64,000 bases of DNA from Bryobacterales bacterium (GTDB taxonomy: Bacteria; Acidobacteriota; Terriglobia; Bryobacterales; Bryobacteraceae), in NCBI GenBank assembly GCA_019261985.1, contig JAFAQY010000019.1:1-64000 (forward strand), given 5' to 3'. Each line of letters opens with the position of its first letter. Within the stretch, counting starts at the first letter, position 1. This document shows positions 33,908 to 42,893 of this stretch, one piece after another. Under the pieces are notes generated by a model. That model saw nothing but the letters and a program-made list of their open reading frames with translations, had not been told where the DNA came from and ran no database searches. Position numbers and translations under genes: made by a program.

Positions 33908-33963
33908 TAGGGCAGGATGCCATCCTGCGGCGGCTTGCCAAGCCGCCCAGCGGCACTGCCCTA
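33908..33963. repeat. Paired palindromic element (copy A)
   Basis: Two adjacent hairpins, GCAGGATG-C-CATCCTGC (33912-33928) and GGCGGCTTGCCAAGCCGCC (33929-33947), are enclosed by TAGGGCAG (33908-33915)/CTGCCCTA (33956-33963). The shape is a cruciform or cloverleaf. The element is noncoding and lies between two secreted-protein genes. Related copies are at 37063, 42216 and 48712. Confidence 0.8.
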
Positions 33964-34077
33964 AACGCACCGAACGGCGTGTCAATTAGCCGTACCCACC
34001 CAGAGATCCAGGAAACGCTCACCTTGACGGCGTCGTCTAAAAAGCGCATTATGTACTCTATAGGGAGGACTACTCCA

Positions 34078-35124
34078 GTGCTCAGGAGACTTCCGCTCGC
34101 TCTTATCCCGTTAACTGCGGTTTGTGCGTGGGGACAAAACGCCATTTCGGCGCGTTCCGGGATGGTGAACCACGTAGAAGGTACGGTTCTGCTCGACGGT
34201 AAAACGGTGGAACCGAAGTTTGGGGAATTCCCCCAGGTGAAAGACGATCAGACGCTCTCGACCGAAGAAGGTCGCGCCGAGGTTTTGCTCACGCCAGGGG
34301 CCTTTCTGCGGCTGGCCGAAGGCAGCTCGTTTAAGATGCTCTCGAATAAGCTGTCGGATACGGCGCTGGAAATTGTATCGGGGTCAGCGATGATCGAAGT
34401 AGATGAACTCCTCAAGGATAATGCGGTGGCGGTGCATTTCAAGGGTGGCACGGTATCGATTTTGAAGGCCGGTTTGTACCGCTTCGATGCCGATCTGTCG
34501 CGCTTCCGGGTATACGAGGGCGAGGCCAGCGCCACACTAGCCGGCCGTACCGTCGCAGCTAAGAAGGGCAAGCAGATTGTGTTCGGCGATGCGCTGGTGG
34601 CGTCGAACTTCGACACGAAGGTTACGGATCCGTTCTACCGTTGGGCGAGCCGCCGGGCGGAATACATATCGGCGGCGAACGTCTCCGCTGCCCATACGGC
34701 AAGCAGTAACGGTTTCGTTTCGAACTACGGAACCTGGGCCTTCAATCCCTGGTTTGGAATGTTCACCTACCTTCCCGGCATTGGGTATGGCTATAGCCCG
34801 TTCGGATGGGGTTTCTATAGCCCGTACACGGTCGGATATGCGTACGTCCCGTATCTATACGGCGGCGGCGGTGGTGGAACTCCCGTGCTGAGCCGGGTGC
34901 CAAGACCTGCGGGTACTTCATCGCGCACAAATGCGGCGACCTTTACCTCCGCGCGAGCAAGCGCCCTGACGGCGAATGCCGCGACGGATAACAGCGCCAG
35001 CGCAGTTAGTCCGCGCGGCGGTGGTATCGCCTCTAGCGGAGGCGGAGGAATAGCGAGCGGCGGTGGAAACGCCGGAGGCGGGGCACGCGGTGGTATGAGC
35101 GGTGGCGGTGCCCGCGGCCGGTAA
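34078..35124 (+). CDS. FecR-domain secreted protein with Gly/aromatic tail
   Basis: A 348-residue exported protein. A signal peptide (residues ~1-21) precedes a FecR-like domain (~30-180) with GRAEVLLTPGAFLRLAEGSS, followed by EIVSGSAMIEVDEL and FKGGTVSILKAGLYRFD. Next comes a Tyr/Phe/Gly-rich segment (~215-265) and a Gly/Ser/Ala-rich end. The GTG at 34078 follows GGGAGG at 9 bp. In many acidobacteria such proteins are stand-alone, not tied to a TonB receptor. The tail could be disordered or surface-adhesive. Confidence 0.68.
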   Translation: MLRRLPLALIPLTAVCAWGQNAISARSGMVNHVEGTVLLDGKTVEPKFGEFPQVKDDQTLSTEEGRAEVLLTPGAFLRLAEGSSFKMLSNKLSDTALEIVSGSAMIEVDELLKDNAVAVHFKGGTVSILKAGLYRFDADLSRFRVYEGEASATLAGRTVAAKKGKQIVFGDALVASNFDTKVTDPFYRWASRRAEYISAANVSAAHTASSNGFVSNYGTWAFNPWFGMFTYLPGIGYGYSPFGWGFYSPYTVGYAYVPYLYGGGGGGTPVLSRVPRPAGTSSRTNAATFTSARASALTANAATDNSASAVSPRGGGIASSGGGGIASGGGNAGGGARGGMSGGGARGR

Positions 35125-35842
35125 CCTGTCCGTCCGAAGGGCAATTTTCAGCCTCATTGTTTTTGGAATTGCCTTCGGGCAGGTAGAGGCGGCGGTTGTC
35201 GTTTACCTTCGCACGATTGGCGCGCCAATTCGAGACAGCTTAGGCCTGCCACGTTTCGAGCCGCTTCCGTTGTTTACCGCTGAGCGCCTGGGCACGCTGC
35301 ACAATCTCGTTTACATCGAACTTATTCGTGAAGCGTCCACGTTAATTATGCTCGCGGCCGTCGCTTACGCCGTGAGCAAAAATGCCCGGTCCTGGCTGGC
35401 TGCGTTTTCCCTCGCCTTCGGTGTCTGGGACCTAACGTTCTATCTCTGGCTTAAGATCATGATCGGCTGGCCCGCCTCCCTCGGTACTTGGGATATTCTC
35501 TTTCTGTTGCCCGTACCCTGGGCCGCGCCCGTTGCCGCTCCGGCGCTGGTAGCGCTATCGCTGGCGATTGGCGGCGCAATCGCCCTCACGCGTTTACCTG
35601 ATTCTGTCCCACGAACCGCTTGGAGTTTGCTTATGGCTGGGGCCATTGTCTTGCTCGTCTCTTTCATGTGGGATTGGCGCCACTGGGTGGAAGGCGGAGC
35701 TCCGCGCGGTTTTCCTTGGGCGATTTACGACATCGGGCTGCTGATGGGGTTTGCCGGATTCTTCGTTGGCGTGCGCCCGCTTGGGTCCGCGACCAATCAA
35801 GTGTTCGATGGCCTGCGCCGCACCCAGCAAGCCGGCGAGTGA
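35102..35842 (+). CDS. Polytopic membrane protein of unknown function
   Basis: A 246-residue inner-membrane protein with about six hydrophobic segments. It starts at GTG 35102 (or GTG 35108) inside the 3' end of the FecR gene, an overlap of 23 bp in another frame. Charged loops hold short motifs (FEPLPLFTAERLGT, FMWDWRHWVEGG) without a known family. Its 3' end overlaps the convergent MaoC gene by 46 bp. Confidence 0.65.
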   Translation: MAVPAAGNLSVRRAIFSLIVFGIAFGQVEAAVVVYLRTIGAPIRDSLGLPRFEPLPLFTAERLGTLHNLVYIELIREASTLIMLAAVAYAVSKNARSWLAAFSLAFGVWDLTFYLWLKIMIGWPASLGTWDILFLLPVPWAAPVAAPALVALSLAIGGAIALTRLPDSVPRTAWSLLMAGAIVLLVSFMWDWRHWVEGGAPRGFPWAIYDIGLLMGFAGFFVGVRPLGSATNQVFDGLRRTQQAGE

Positions 35843-36249
35843 GTCATCACCACTTCGCCTTTTTGGTTGCGCGTGGTTACGCGGACTCCGATGATTCCGT
35901 AATTTGGATTCGATTCCGACGCTCGTTTGGCCACGATCTCCATTTCGCTCTGAATCGTATCGCCCGGGCGGACGGGGTGAGGCCAGCGTAATTCGTCCAC
36001 GCCCAGCCCGAGGACTTGCGCGTCGCCGAACGGCCGCGCCTCCGCGATGAGCCGCATGACCAATGCGGCCGTATGCCAGCCGCTTGCGATCAGACCGTGA
36101 AACGGTCCATTCTTCGCGGCTTGGATATCCGTATGCATCGGCTGCGGATCGAAAGCACGGGCGAAATCGAGGATCGCTTTCTCAGAAACTTGGGCCGTCG
36201 CGGTGAGCTGCTTCGCGCCCACCTCAAAATCTTCGAAATAATCGGCCAT
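35797..36249 (-). CDS. MaoC-like hot-dog fold dehydratase
   Basis: A 150-residue (R)-specific enoyl-CoA hydratase-like protein. The active-site hydratase motif region is FDPQPMHTD (Asp/His pair) followed by GLIASGWHTAALVMRL. YGIIGVRVTTRNQKGEVV is the long beta-strand of the hot-dog fold. It acts on 3-hydroxyacyl or enoyl thioesters; the exact substrate is unknown. It begins immediately after the LytTR regulator stop (adjacent bases), implying one transcript. Confidence 0.85.
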   Translation of the reverse strand: MADYFEDFEVGAKQLTATAQVSEKAILDFARAFDPQPMHTDIQAAKNGPFHGLIASGWHTAALVMRLIAEARPFGDAQVLGLGVDELRWPHPVRPGDTIQSEMEIVAKRASESNPNYGIIGVRVTTRNQKGEVVMTHSPACWVRRRPSNT

Positions 36250-37002
36250 TTATAGTTTGAGGAATGCTCGCAACCGTTTGGTCTGGACGCGGCTCACCGG
36301 GATGTCGGTCTGCTTTTTATCGTCCATGCGTAATTGGAAGCTGGATTTAAACCAGGGGATCACTTCTTTAATGCGGTGAATGTTCACAAGGTACGACCGG
36401 TGCACGCGCCAGAACGTATCGGGATCCAGATTAGACTGCAATTCTTCGATGGTCCTGTAGTTTGCGTGGCCTTCGAGGTTCGTCGCGACGACCGTGATCA
36501 ACCCGTCCTCGATGGTTGCATAGATCACTTCCTGCGCGTCGACGATGAAATTCCGGTGGTTGCTTTTCACCAATAGCTTGGTGCGTTGCAGCGGCGGCTT
36601 CAGCGGAGGCGGCTCGGGGGCCGCAGTCTTGGCCTTCTCCGCAACCGCCTTCCGCGCGCGGTTGACCGCCATGGTGAGCCGCTCTTTTTCCACGGGCTTC
36701 AGAAGATAATCCAGCGCCTCCCAACGAAACGCCTCTACGGCATATTCGTCATGAGCCGTCACCATTACGAAGTACGGCAGAGGAATGTTCAATTCGCGCA
36801 GCTTGCGGATGGCGCCGAGCCCGTCTAGACCGGGCATCTGCACGTCCATGAAGACAAGGTCAGGCTCCAGGTCTTCGATGAGCTTGAGAGCTTCCAGCCC
36901 ATTCGAAGCGGCGGCCGTAATCTCAACGTCGGGAAATTCCCGAAGCAGGAAGCCGAGTTCGTCGCTGGCAAGTTTTTCGTCGTCCACCAGGATGGTGGAC
37001 AT
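36250..37002 (-). CDS. LytTR-family response regulator
   Basis: A 250-residue two-component regulator. A receiver domain with acidic D7/D8 and phosphoacceptor D53 (LVFMDVQMPGLDG) is joined by an Ala/Pro-rich linker to a C-terminal LytTR DNA-binding domain. That domain has VIYATIEDGLITVVAT, then FWRVHRSYLVNIHRIKEV, and ends at the stop. Family members bind 9-bp direct repeats. The start at the ATG 37002 is set by homology; the upstream open frame is not receiver-like. No kinase gene is adjacent. Confidence 0.9.
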   Translation of the reverse strand: MSTILVDDEKLASDELGFLLREFPDVEITAAASNGLEALKLIEDLEPDLVFMDVQMPGLDGLGAIRKLRELNIPLPYFVMVTAHDEYAVEAFRWEALDYLLKPVEKERLTMAVNRARKAVAEKAKTAAPEPPPLKPPLQRTKLLVKSNHRNFIVDAQEVIYATIEDGLITVVATNLEGHANYRTIEELQSNLDPDTFWRVHRSYLVNIHRIKEVIPWFKSSFQLRMDDKKQTDIPVSRVQTKRLRAFLKL

Positions 37003-37062
37003 GGTCGCGCTCACATTTGCTAGTATACGGCGGGTTTGCACTCCCGCTGGACGGCCGCGGAA

Positions 37063-37110
37063 AGGCAGGCCAAGCGGCTTGGCAAGCCGCTGCAGGATGG
37101 CATCCTGCCC
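37063..37110. repeat. Paired palindromic element (copy B, inverted)
   Basis: AGCGGCTTGGCAAGCCGCT (37073-37091) is followed directly by GCAGGATGGCATCCTGC (37092-37108), enclosed by GGCAGG/CCTGCC. It is the reverse complement of the copy A layout. It lies in the divergent interval between the LytTR gene and tldD. Confidence 0.8.
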
Positions 37111-37152
37111 CACTATGGCCTGTCTACACGGCTGAAATGCTACGCTCAAATT

Positions 37153-38586
37153 ATGGGGATTTCGCAGAGCTTTTTCGCCCAACGGTTTGGCCTTTCCGAG
37201 CACGATTTGGAATCGTATTTAGGCGAGGCGCTCTCGTCCGGTGGCGAGTACGCAGATCTTTATTTTGAATATCTTGCGAATACGTCCATCGGCCTCGACG
37301 AAGGCATCGTAAAGAGCGCCAGCGAGGGCGTCACACTGGGGGTTGGCGTTCGCGTTATCGCGGGCGAGCGGACCGGGTACGCATATAGCGATGATTTAAG
37401 CCCGGAAAAAATCCGCAAGGCCGCGCGGACAGCCGCGCGTATCGCGAAGGGTCCGGCTAGCATCGCAAAAACCGGGTTTGAAGAGGCACGAAAGCATAAT
37501 CTGTACCCGATGATTCACGCGCCGAACGAGGCGGGGCTGGATGAGCGTGTCGAACTGGTGAAGAGGGCCGATGCCGCGGCCCGCGCACACGACCCGCGAG
37601 TTTTTCAGGTGCAAGCGACATATGCCGACAGCCTCCGCCATGTGATGGTCGCAACCAGCGAAGGCCGGATCAGCTACGATCGCCAACCGATGGCTCGCCT
37701 AAGCGTGGCCGCGCTCGCGCGCGAAAACGGCGGTGCTCCGCAGCACGGCTACTCGGGCGGCGGCGGGCGCGTAACTCTGGACTTCTTTCAAGGCGAGAAA
37801 TCTCCCGAGTACTTCGCCCGGGAGGCCGCCCGCCAAGCCATTGTGCAGCTCGGCGCGGTGGAAGCGCCTTCCGGTGAGATGACCGTGGTGCTAGGCCCGG
37901 GCTGGCCGGGCATTCTGCTGCACGAAGCTGTCGGGCACGGTTTGGAAGCCGATTTCAATCGCAAGGGCGTCTCTGCTTTCAGCGGCCGCATCGGGGAGCA
38001 GGTTGCGAGCCCTCTCTGCACGGTGATCGACGATGGAACCATCGGAAGCCGCCGCGGTTCGCTTAATGTCGATGACGAGGGCGTGCCTACTCAAAACAAC
38101 GTGTTGATCGAAAAAGGCGTGCTCCGCGGTTATTTGCAGGACCAGCTTTCGTCGCGACTGATGAAAACCGCTTCCACCGGAAGCGGCCGGCGCGAAAGCT
38201 ATCAACACATGCCCATGCCGCGCATGACGAACACCTACATGTTCGCCGGCGAGAGCGATCCGGAGGAAATCGTCAGAAGTGTTCCGAAGGGCATTTACTG
38301 CGCGACCTTCGCCGGCGGGCAAGTAGACATCACGAGCGGCAATTTCGTTTTCTCCGCGACCGAAAGTTATTTGATTGAGAATGGCAAGATCACTCGTCCC
38401 GTGCGCGGCGCGTCGCTGATAGGCAACGGGCCGGAAGCGTTGAAATACGTGAGCATGATCGGCAATGATCTCAAGCTGGATGAGGGGATCGGCATTTGCG
38501 GCAAGGAAGGGCAGCATGTGCCCGTCGGCGTAGGTATTCCGACGCTGAAGATTGACCGGATGACTGTGGGGGGTACGGCGGGTTGA
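37153..38586 (+). CDS. tldD: Metalloprotease TldD
   Basis: A 477-residue subunit of the TldD/TldE(PmbA) zinc protease, which degrades unfolded leader peptides and processes modified peptides. The catalytic zinc motif HEAVGHG (HExxxH, H257-H261) is present, with VVLGPGWPGILL just before it. The later ICGKEGQHVPVGVG and PTLKIDRMTVGG blocks are typical. The ATG at 37153 is chosen; the frame is open upstream through a palindromic repeat. The stop overlaps the pmbA TTG start. Confidence 0.93.
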   Translation: MGISQSFFAQRFGLSEHDLESYLGEALSSGGEYADLYFEYLANTSIGLDEGIVKSASEGVTLGVGVRVIAGERTGYAYSDDLSPEKIRKAARTAARIAKGPASIAKTGFEEARKHNLYPMIHAPNEAGLDERVELVKRADAAARAHDPRVFQVQATYADSLRHVMVATSEGRISYDRQPMARLSVAALARENGGAPQHGYSGGGGRVTLDFFQGEKSPEYFAREAARQAIVQLGAVEAPSGEMTVVLGPGWPGILLHEAVGHGLEADFNRKGVSAFSGRIGEQVASPLCTVIDDGTIGSRRGSLNVDDEGVPTQNNVLIEKGVLRGYLQDQLSSRLMKTASTGSGRRESYQHMPMPRMTNTYMFAGESDPEEIVRSVPKGIYCATFAGGQVDITSGNFVFSATESYLIENGKITRPVRGASLIGNGPEALKYVSMIGNDLKLDEGIGICGKEGQHVPVGVGIPTLKIDRMTVGGTAG

Positions 38587-39929
38587 GCGAATTGCAGGAC
38601 ATCGCTTCCGGCGCGGTCAAGCTTGCCCTTAAGTTAGGCGCCACCGATGCCGAATGCACTATTTCGGAAGGCGAGGAATTTTCCGCGGGCGTGCGTATGC
38701 GCGAAGTGGAAACACTCAAACAGGCGGGATCGCGGGGCGCAGGTATCCGGGTGCTGATTGGGCGTCACACCGGATCATCCCATACGTCGGATCTTACGCG
38801 CGAAGGCATCGAAAACATGGTGCGCGCAGCGCTTGGAGTCGCGAGAATCACGACTGAAGATCCCTTTGCGGGGCTGCCCGAGGACTCCGATTTCGGCAAG
38901 CTAGCCATAGATTTGCAGCTCTACGACGATGCTATTGCTCGTTTAGAGCCCGATTGGAAGATGGGAGAGGCGTTGCAAGCCGAAGAGGCGGCGCTCAGTG
39001 CCGACCCGCGCATTCAGAACTCCGAAGGCGCTTCGTTCGATTCGTATCTCGGTACGCAGGTGTTTGCGAACTCGCGCGGTTTTGCCGGTTCCTACCGGAC
39101 TTCGAGTTGCGCGCTCAGTGTCGCTCCTGTGGCAAAGAGTAACGGCTCCATGGAGCGCGACTACTGGCACTCGGCTTCACGGCGTGCAGCGGGTATCGAT
39201 AGCCCTGCGGAAGTGGGACGGCGAGCGGCCGCGCGGGCGCTCCGGCGTCTGAATCCGCGCAAGGTTGCGACGCAAAAAGCGCCGGTGATTTTCGAGCCGC
39301 GCACGGCCCGGGCGCTTCTGGGCGAATTGTGCGATGCGGTGAATGGCGGAGCGATTTACCGGGATGCTTCTTTCCTCGCCGGGAAACTGGGGGAGCGAAT
39401 CGGGTCGGATGCCCTGACGATCGTCGATGACGCAACCATGCCTGGACTGTTCGGAAGCTCCCCCTTCGACGACGAAGGCGTAATTACGCGCCGCAACGTT
39501 ATCGTGGAGCGCGGCGTCCTAAAAAGCTATCTTCTGAACACCTATTGCGCACGGAAGCTGGGACTGAAGACTACCGGGAGCGCTTCCAGAGGACTTGCCG
39601 GAAACGCCGGCGTAGGGCCGGGGAACTTCTTCATCCAGCCCGGCGCCGTCAACGAAGCAGATATGATCGGCGGCGTGCGCGACGGCTTATATGTGACGGA
39701 ACTGATCGGAGCGTCCGCGAATACCGTGACCGGCGATTACTCGAGCGGCGCGGCCGGCCTGTGGATCGAGAACGGCGAGCTGGCTTACCCGGTCTCGGAG
39801 ATCACGATCGCCGGGAATTTACAACAAATGCTCATGGATGTACAGCAGGCCGGCTCAAATCTCGAGTTCCGCCACTCCATCGAATCCCCGGCTATTCTGA
39901 TTGGGGAGATGACGATTAGTGGCCGCTAG
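38583..39929 (+). CDS. pmbA: TldE/PmbA metalloprotease-like subunit
   Basis: A 448-residue non-catalytic partner of TldD; the HExxxH motif is absent as usual. Conserved blocks include FEPRTARALLGELCDAVNG, TIVDDATMPGLFGSSPFDDEG and a final TIAGNLQQML. It starts with TTG overlapping the tldD stop by 4 bp, so the heterodimer is made by coupled translation. Together they may mature a peptide product, but no RiPP precursor is seen nearby. Confidence 0.92.
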   Translation: MSELQDIASGAVKLALKLGATDAECTISEGEEFSAGVRMREVETLKQAGSRGAGIRVLIGRHTGSSHTSDLTREGIENMVRAALGVARITTEDPFAGLPEDSDFGKLAIDLQLYDDAIARLEPDWKMGEALQAEEAALSADPRIQNSEGASFDSYLGTQVFANSRGFAGSYRTSSCALSVAPVAKSNGSMERDYWHSASRRAAGIDSPAEVGRRAAARALRRLNPRKVATQKAPVIFEPRTARALLGELCDAVNGGAIYRDASFLAGKLGERIGSDALTIVDDATMPGLFGSSPFDDEGVITRRNVIVERGVLKSYLLNTYCARKLGLKTTGSASRGLAGNAGVGPGNFFIQPGAVNEADMIGGVRDGLYVTELIGASANTVTGDYSSGAAGLWIENGELAYPVSEITIAGNLQQMLMDVQQAGSNLEFRHSIESPAILIGEMTISGR

Positions 39930-40392
39930 CCGGGCAACTTCAAAGCGCGGGCTCGGGATTCAGGTTTACGTCACCATCGTCGTTCTAGTTGCTGGAATCG
40001 GAGTGTTCGCGTATCTGCAATACGCCGCGAAGCGTCCGCAAGCCACGTTACAACTCACTCCGGATGCGAACGCCTACGTCCGTAATCTCCAATTAAGCGA
40101 TGTCACGATGAAGGCCACCGCCAATTATATGAAGCAAATGGTGGTGGAGATCGAGGGCAAAATCACGAATGCGGGCGACCGCCCCATCGATGTCGTCGAG
40201 ATCAATTGCCAGTTCTACGACTCGTACGAACAGCTTGTGTTGCGTCAAAGAATGGCCATCGTGAGCGAAAAAATGGGCGGATTGAAGCCCGGCGAAACAA
40301 AGCAATTCCGGCTGGCATTCGACGAACTGCCGCAAAGCTGGAACCAAGGCATGCCGCGGTTAAGAATCGCGGGAGTCAAATTCTCCTCATAG
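39919..40392 (+). CDS. Membrane-anchored protein with FxLYD-like domain
   Basis: A 157-residue protein. One N-terminal membrane helix (~15-33) is followed by a periplasmic beta-sandwich-like domain (VEIEGKITNAGDRPIDVVE, then GGLKPGETKQFRLAF), resembling FxLYD/DUF2393-type domains that often have adhesive or regulatory roles. It starts with GTG 11 bp before the pmbA stop. Co-transcription with tldD-pmbA is likely, but a functional link is unknown. Confidence 0.6.
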   Translation: MAASRATSKRGLGIQVYVTIVVLVAGIGVFAYLQYAAKRPQATLQLTPDANAYVRNLQLSDVTMKATANYMKQMVVEIEGKITNAGDRPIDVVEINCQFYDSYEQLVLRQRMAIVSEKMGGLKPGETKQFRLAFDELPQSWNQGMPRLRIAGVKFSS

Positions 40393-40569
40393 CCGTACGG
40401 TTAAGAACGCTAACCTTCTGGTTACGCGATCTGTAACACCGCCCCAGAGGAGTATACTTAAATCTCCCAAAAAAGCAGTTAACGTCCTACTGCGCAAGCT
40501 GGCAGCTCACGTGCATTTGTTGCCGAGCCGAGCAGTTAGCAAATAAATACAACAGAGGAGAAAACACAC

Positions 40570-41523
40570 GTGAGAATATTCAAGGCGGCAGCTATGGCTG
40601 CGTCCGCTGCCGCTGTGCTGTTCGTTTACGCTCCGCACGGGCAGGCGCAAACTACGCTCGATCCAGAAACACAGACCAAGATCTTGAAGGGTCTTGCCAT
40701 CGCTCCCGTTCCATTGAACATGACGGGCAAGGACCCCAATTTTGTGGGCTATGGAAGTTACATCGTCAACGCTTCCGCTGACTGCAACGGTTGCCATACT
40801 GCCAACGCTTCAGTCGAGTACGCGAACGGGGGAAATCCATATTTCAGCCAGCATCCGGCGGTGGTGAATCCGAAGGCGTACTTGGGTGGCGGCAATGATT
40901 TCGGGGCTTTCCCCGACCCCACTGGTAACTTTCCCCATATCATTTCGCGAAACATAACGCCTGATGCTACGGGCATGCCAGAAGGCCATACCTACGATCA
41001 GTTCGTTCAGATTATCCGGACCGGCATAGATATGGACAACGTTCATCCTACCTGCAAGGGAGCGCCGGATGGTACTTGTCTCCCGCCGCCGTTTGACGGC
41101 AGCCTGCTCCAGATCATGCCCTGGCCCACATTCGCGAACATGACAGATAACGATCTACAGGCCATCTATGCATATCTGAGCGCGATTCCATGTTTGGAGG
41201 GTGGACCCGGCGAACTTCCCAATCGCTGCGGCACGGCGACGCCTAAGACGCTTGCCGTCGCGGGCCCCAAGAGTCAAACCGTGATCACAAGGCAATACCA
41301 ACTGGACGGAACGCAATCGAAGGCTTTCGACGGAGGCCAATTGAGTTATCAATGGACCATTCCGCAAGGCAGCCCTCAGGCCGGGATATCGGGGGCGACC
41401 ACGGCCACGCCGACGGTCCAGTTCGGGATCGGCCGTGGAATGTACACTTTCCAGCTCACGATCACCGATTCTGCCGGTAAAACGGCCGCTGATATGGTGG
41501 GCGTGAATTTCGCCGGGAATTGA
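40570..41523 (+). CDS. Exported monoheme cytochrome c with PKD-like domain
   Basis: A 317-residue periplasmic protein. A signal peptide (~1-27) is followed by a cytochrome c-like region with one heme site CNGCH (~74-78) and a candidate distal Met in IIRTGIDMDNVHP. The C-terminal ~95 residues are a PKD/Ig-like domain (AVAGPKSQTVITRQYQLDG, then YTFQLTITDSAGKTA). It starts with GTG behind GAGGAG. The role is electron transfer; the partner is unknown. The upstream interval 40393-40569 holds no gene. Confidence 0.82.
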   Translation: MRIFKAAAMAASAAAVLFVYAPHGQAQTTLDPETQTKILKGLAIAPVPLNMTGKDPNFVGYGSYIVNASADCNGCHTANASVEYANGGNPYFSQHPAVVNPKAYLGGGNDFGAFPDPTGNFPHIISRNITPDATGMPEGHTYDQFVQIIRTGIDMDNVHPTCKGAPDGTCLPPPFDGSLLQIMPWPTFANMTDNDLQAIYAYLSAIPCLEGGPGELPNRCGTATPKTLAVAGPKSQTVITRQYQLDGTQSKAFDGGQLSYQWTIPQGSPQAGISGATTATPTVQFGIGRGMYTFQLTITDSAGKTAADMVGVNFAGN

Positions 41524-41824
41524 TAGAAGCCACATGAGCCTTGCGGGCGAGACGGCTGAAAACTCGCCCGCATTCCTGTAACGTGGAGCGGTGACTTTTC
41601 ACAAGCCCCTCGCGGTTTTCTTGGCCGGCGCGACATAGCGTTCTTCTCCGTCCGGTCAGTACGCGATTTGACTCCCGCCCCGGTTTCACGGTCCGCCCTC
41701 CGCTGCCACAGGGTGCAACGAATCGGCAGATTGCTCGATCCGCGCCGGAAGGAGGACGGGATCGGAATGCCTCTGTCATGTCGGGCCTGAAATCAACACA
41801 GATCACGTCATTGCAACTACAATA

Positions 41825-42190
41825 CGAACGGTATCGAGGACTCATTCCAACAGGCGGTCCAATACGAGGACATCACGTATTCGCTTGGCTTCTATCCGCT
41901 CGATAGCGCGCAAGACGGACAAGTCCACAACTTGAACGTGAGGGTTACACGTCCCGGCGTAAGCCTGCGTTATCGCCTGATATACAGCTCCATCCCGAGG
42001 ATGGCAAATGGATCGGCGCGTTGGAGGTTGCATTTTATATCGAGAACTCAAAATCGGCGCAGGTTACGACTCATAGCATCGAAATTCCTGAAGATCAGCT
42101 CGCCACGGCTTTGGTGAATGGAATCGGGTTCGATCACGCGATGGCAGTGGATAAGGCTACGGGAGCGGCTGGGTCATTAAGGATCGCGCT
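41825..42190 (+). pseudogene. Relic of a VWFA-related acidobacterial protein
   Basis: Two frames carry successive pieces of one secreted protein. The first reads SFQQAVQYEDITYSLGFYPL and ends NVRVTRPGVSLRYRL. The second, from about 42015, reads LEVAFYIENSKSAQVTT and ends VDKATGAAGSLRIAL. This order matches the C-terminal part of the VWFA-related Acidobacteria protein family. The von Willebrand domain itself is missing and the frames are shifted, so it is a fragment. The stretch 41524-41824 shows nothing else. Confidence 0.55.
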
Positions 42191-42215
42191 GAAGTCAAAC
42201 CATAAAAACAGCTTG

Positions 42216-42322
42216 TGGGGCGGTTGCCTAACCTGCGCGCGGTTGCCAACCGCGCTGGGCGGGGTTGGTAGAATCGTCGGCAAGCGGGTTGGCAACCCGC
42301 TGCAGGTTGGCAACCTGCCCAC
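42216..42322. repeat. Triple palindromic element (copy C)
   Basis: Three hairpins: GCGCGGTTGCCAACCGCGC (42237-42255), AGCGGGTTGGCAACCCGCT (42283-42301) and GCAGGTTGGCAACCTGC (42302-42318), enclosed by GTGGG/CCCAC. The core TTGGCAA/TTGCCAA is shared with the other copies. It lies just after the LemA stop codon and before the VWA relic, between convergent sequences. Confidence 0.8.
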
Positions 42323-42326
42323 TTCG

Positions 42327-42893
42327 CTAAAACTTCACTTTGGGGACTTCCTTCGCCCCAGGCTCCGCCCGGAAATAGGCATCCTCGCGTTGAAATCCGA
42401 ACAAGCCGGCGGCAACGTTCTTAGGAAATAGGGCGATATCGGTGTTATATCGCTGCACCGCCTCATTGTATTTGCGGCGTTCCACCGCGATTCGATTTTC
42501 AGTGCCCGCCAGCTCGTCCTGAAGGCGCAAAAAATTCTCGTTGGATTTGAGATTGGGATAATTCTCGCTCAAGACTAGCAACCGGCCGAGCGCGCTCTCC
42601 AACGTCGCATCCGCGGCGATCTTTTCCGCGGGAGTCCGCGCCCCCAACATCGCGGCCCGGGCTGAAGTTACGGAATCGATCACCGATTTTTCTTGGGCGG
42701 CAAATCCTTTTACGGTCTCGACCAAATTGGGGATCAAATCGTTCCGCCGCTGCAATTGATTATCGATCTGCGAAAAGGCGCTGTTGATGCTTTCGCGTTC
42801 TGCTACAAGCTGGTTGCGAGAGCTCACCAAAGTGCCCCCAAAAATCAGAACCACAACCAGGACCAATATCAGTGCGATTATTCCGGCTTTCAT
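42327..42893 (-). CDS. LemA family protein
   Basis: A 188-residue membrane-anchored helical protein. One N-terminal helix (~5-25) precedes the LemA core: NAFSQIDNQL-like segment (here INSAFSQIDNQLQRRNDLIP), then LVETVKGFA and a YNTDIALFPKNVAAGLFGF ending. LemA proteins are bacterial envelope proteins of unclear function and are often encoded with TPM/YgcG proteins, as here. The start overlaps the preceding nucleotidyltransferase stop by 4 bp. Confidence 0.92.
   Translation of the reverse strand: MKAGIIALILVLVVVLIFGGTLVSSRNQLVAERESINSAFSQIDNQLQRRNDLIPNLVETVKGFAAQEKSVIDSVTSARAAMLGARTPAEKIAADATLESALGRLLVLSENYPNLKSNENFLRLQDELAGTENRIAVERRKYNEAVQRYNTDIALFPKNVAAGLFGFQREDAYFRAEPGAKEVPKVKF

Noticed and set aside
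37153-39929. RiPP (modified peptide) cluster around tldD-pmbA
   Set aside because: No precursor peptide, YcaO or other modifying enzyme is next to the pair; TldD/E are commonly housekeeping.
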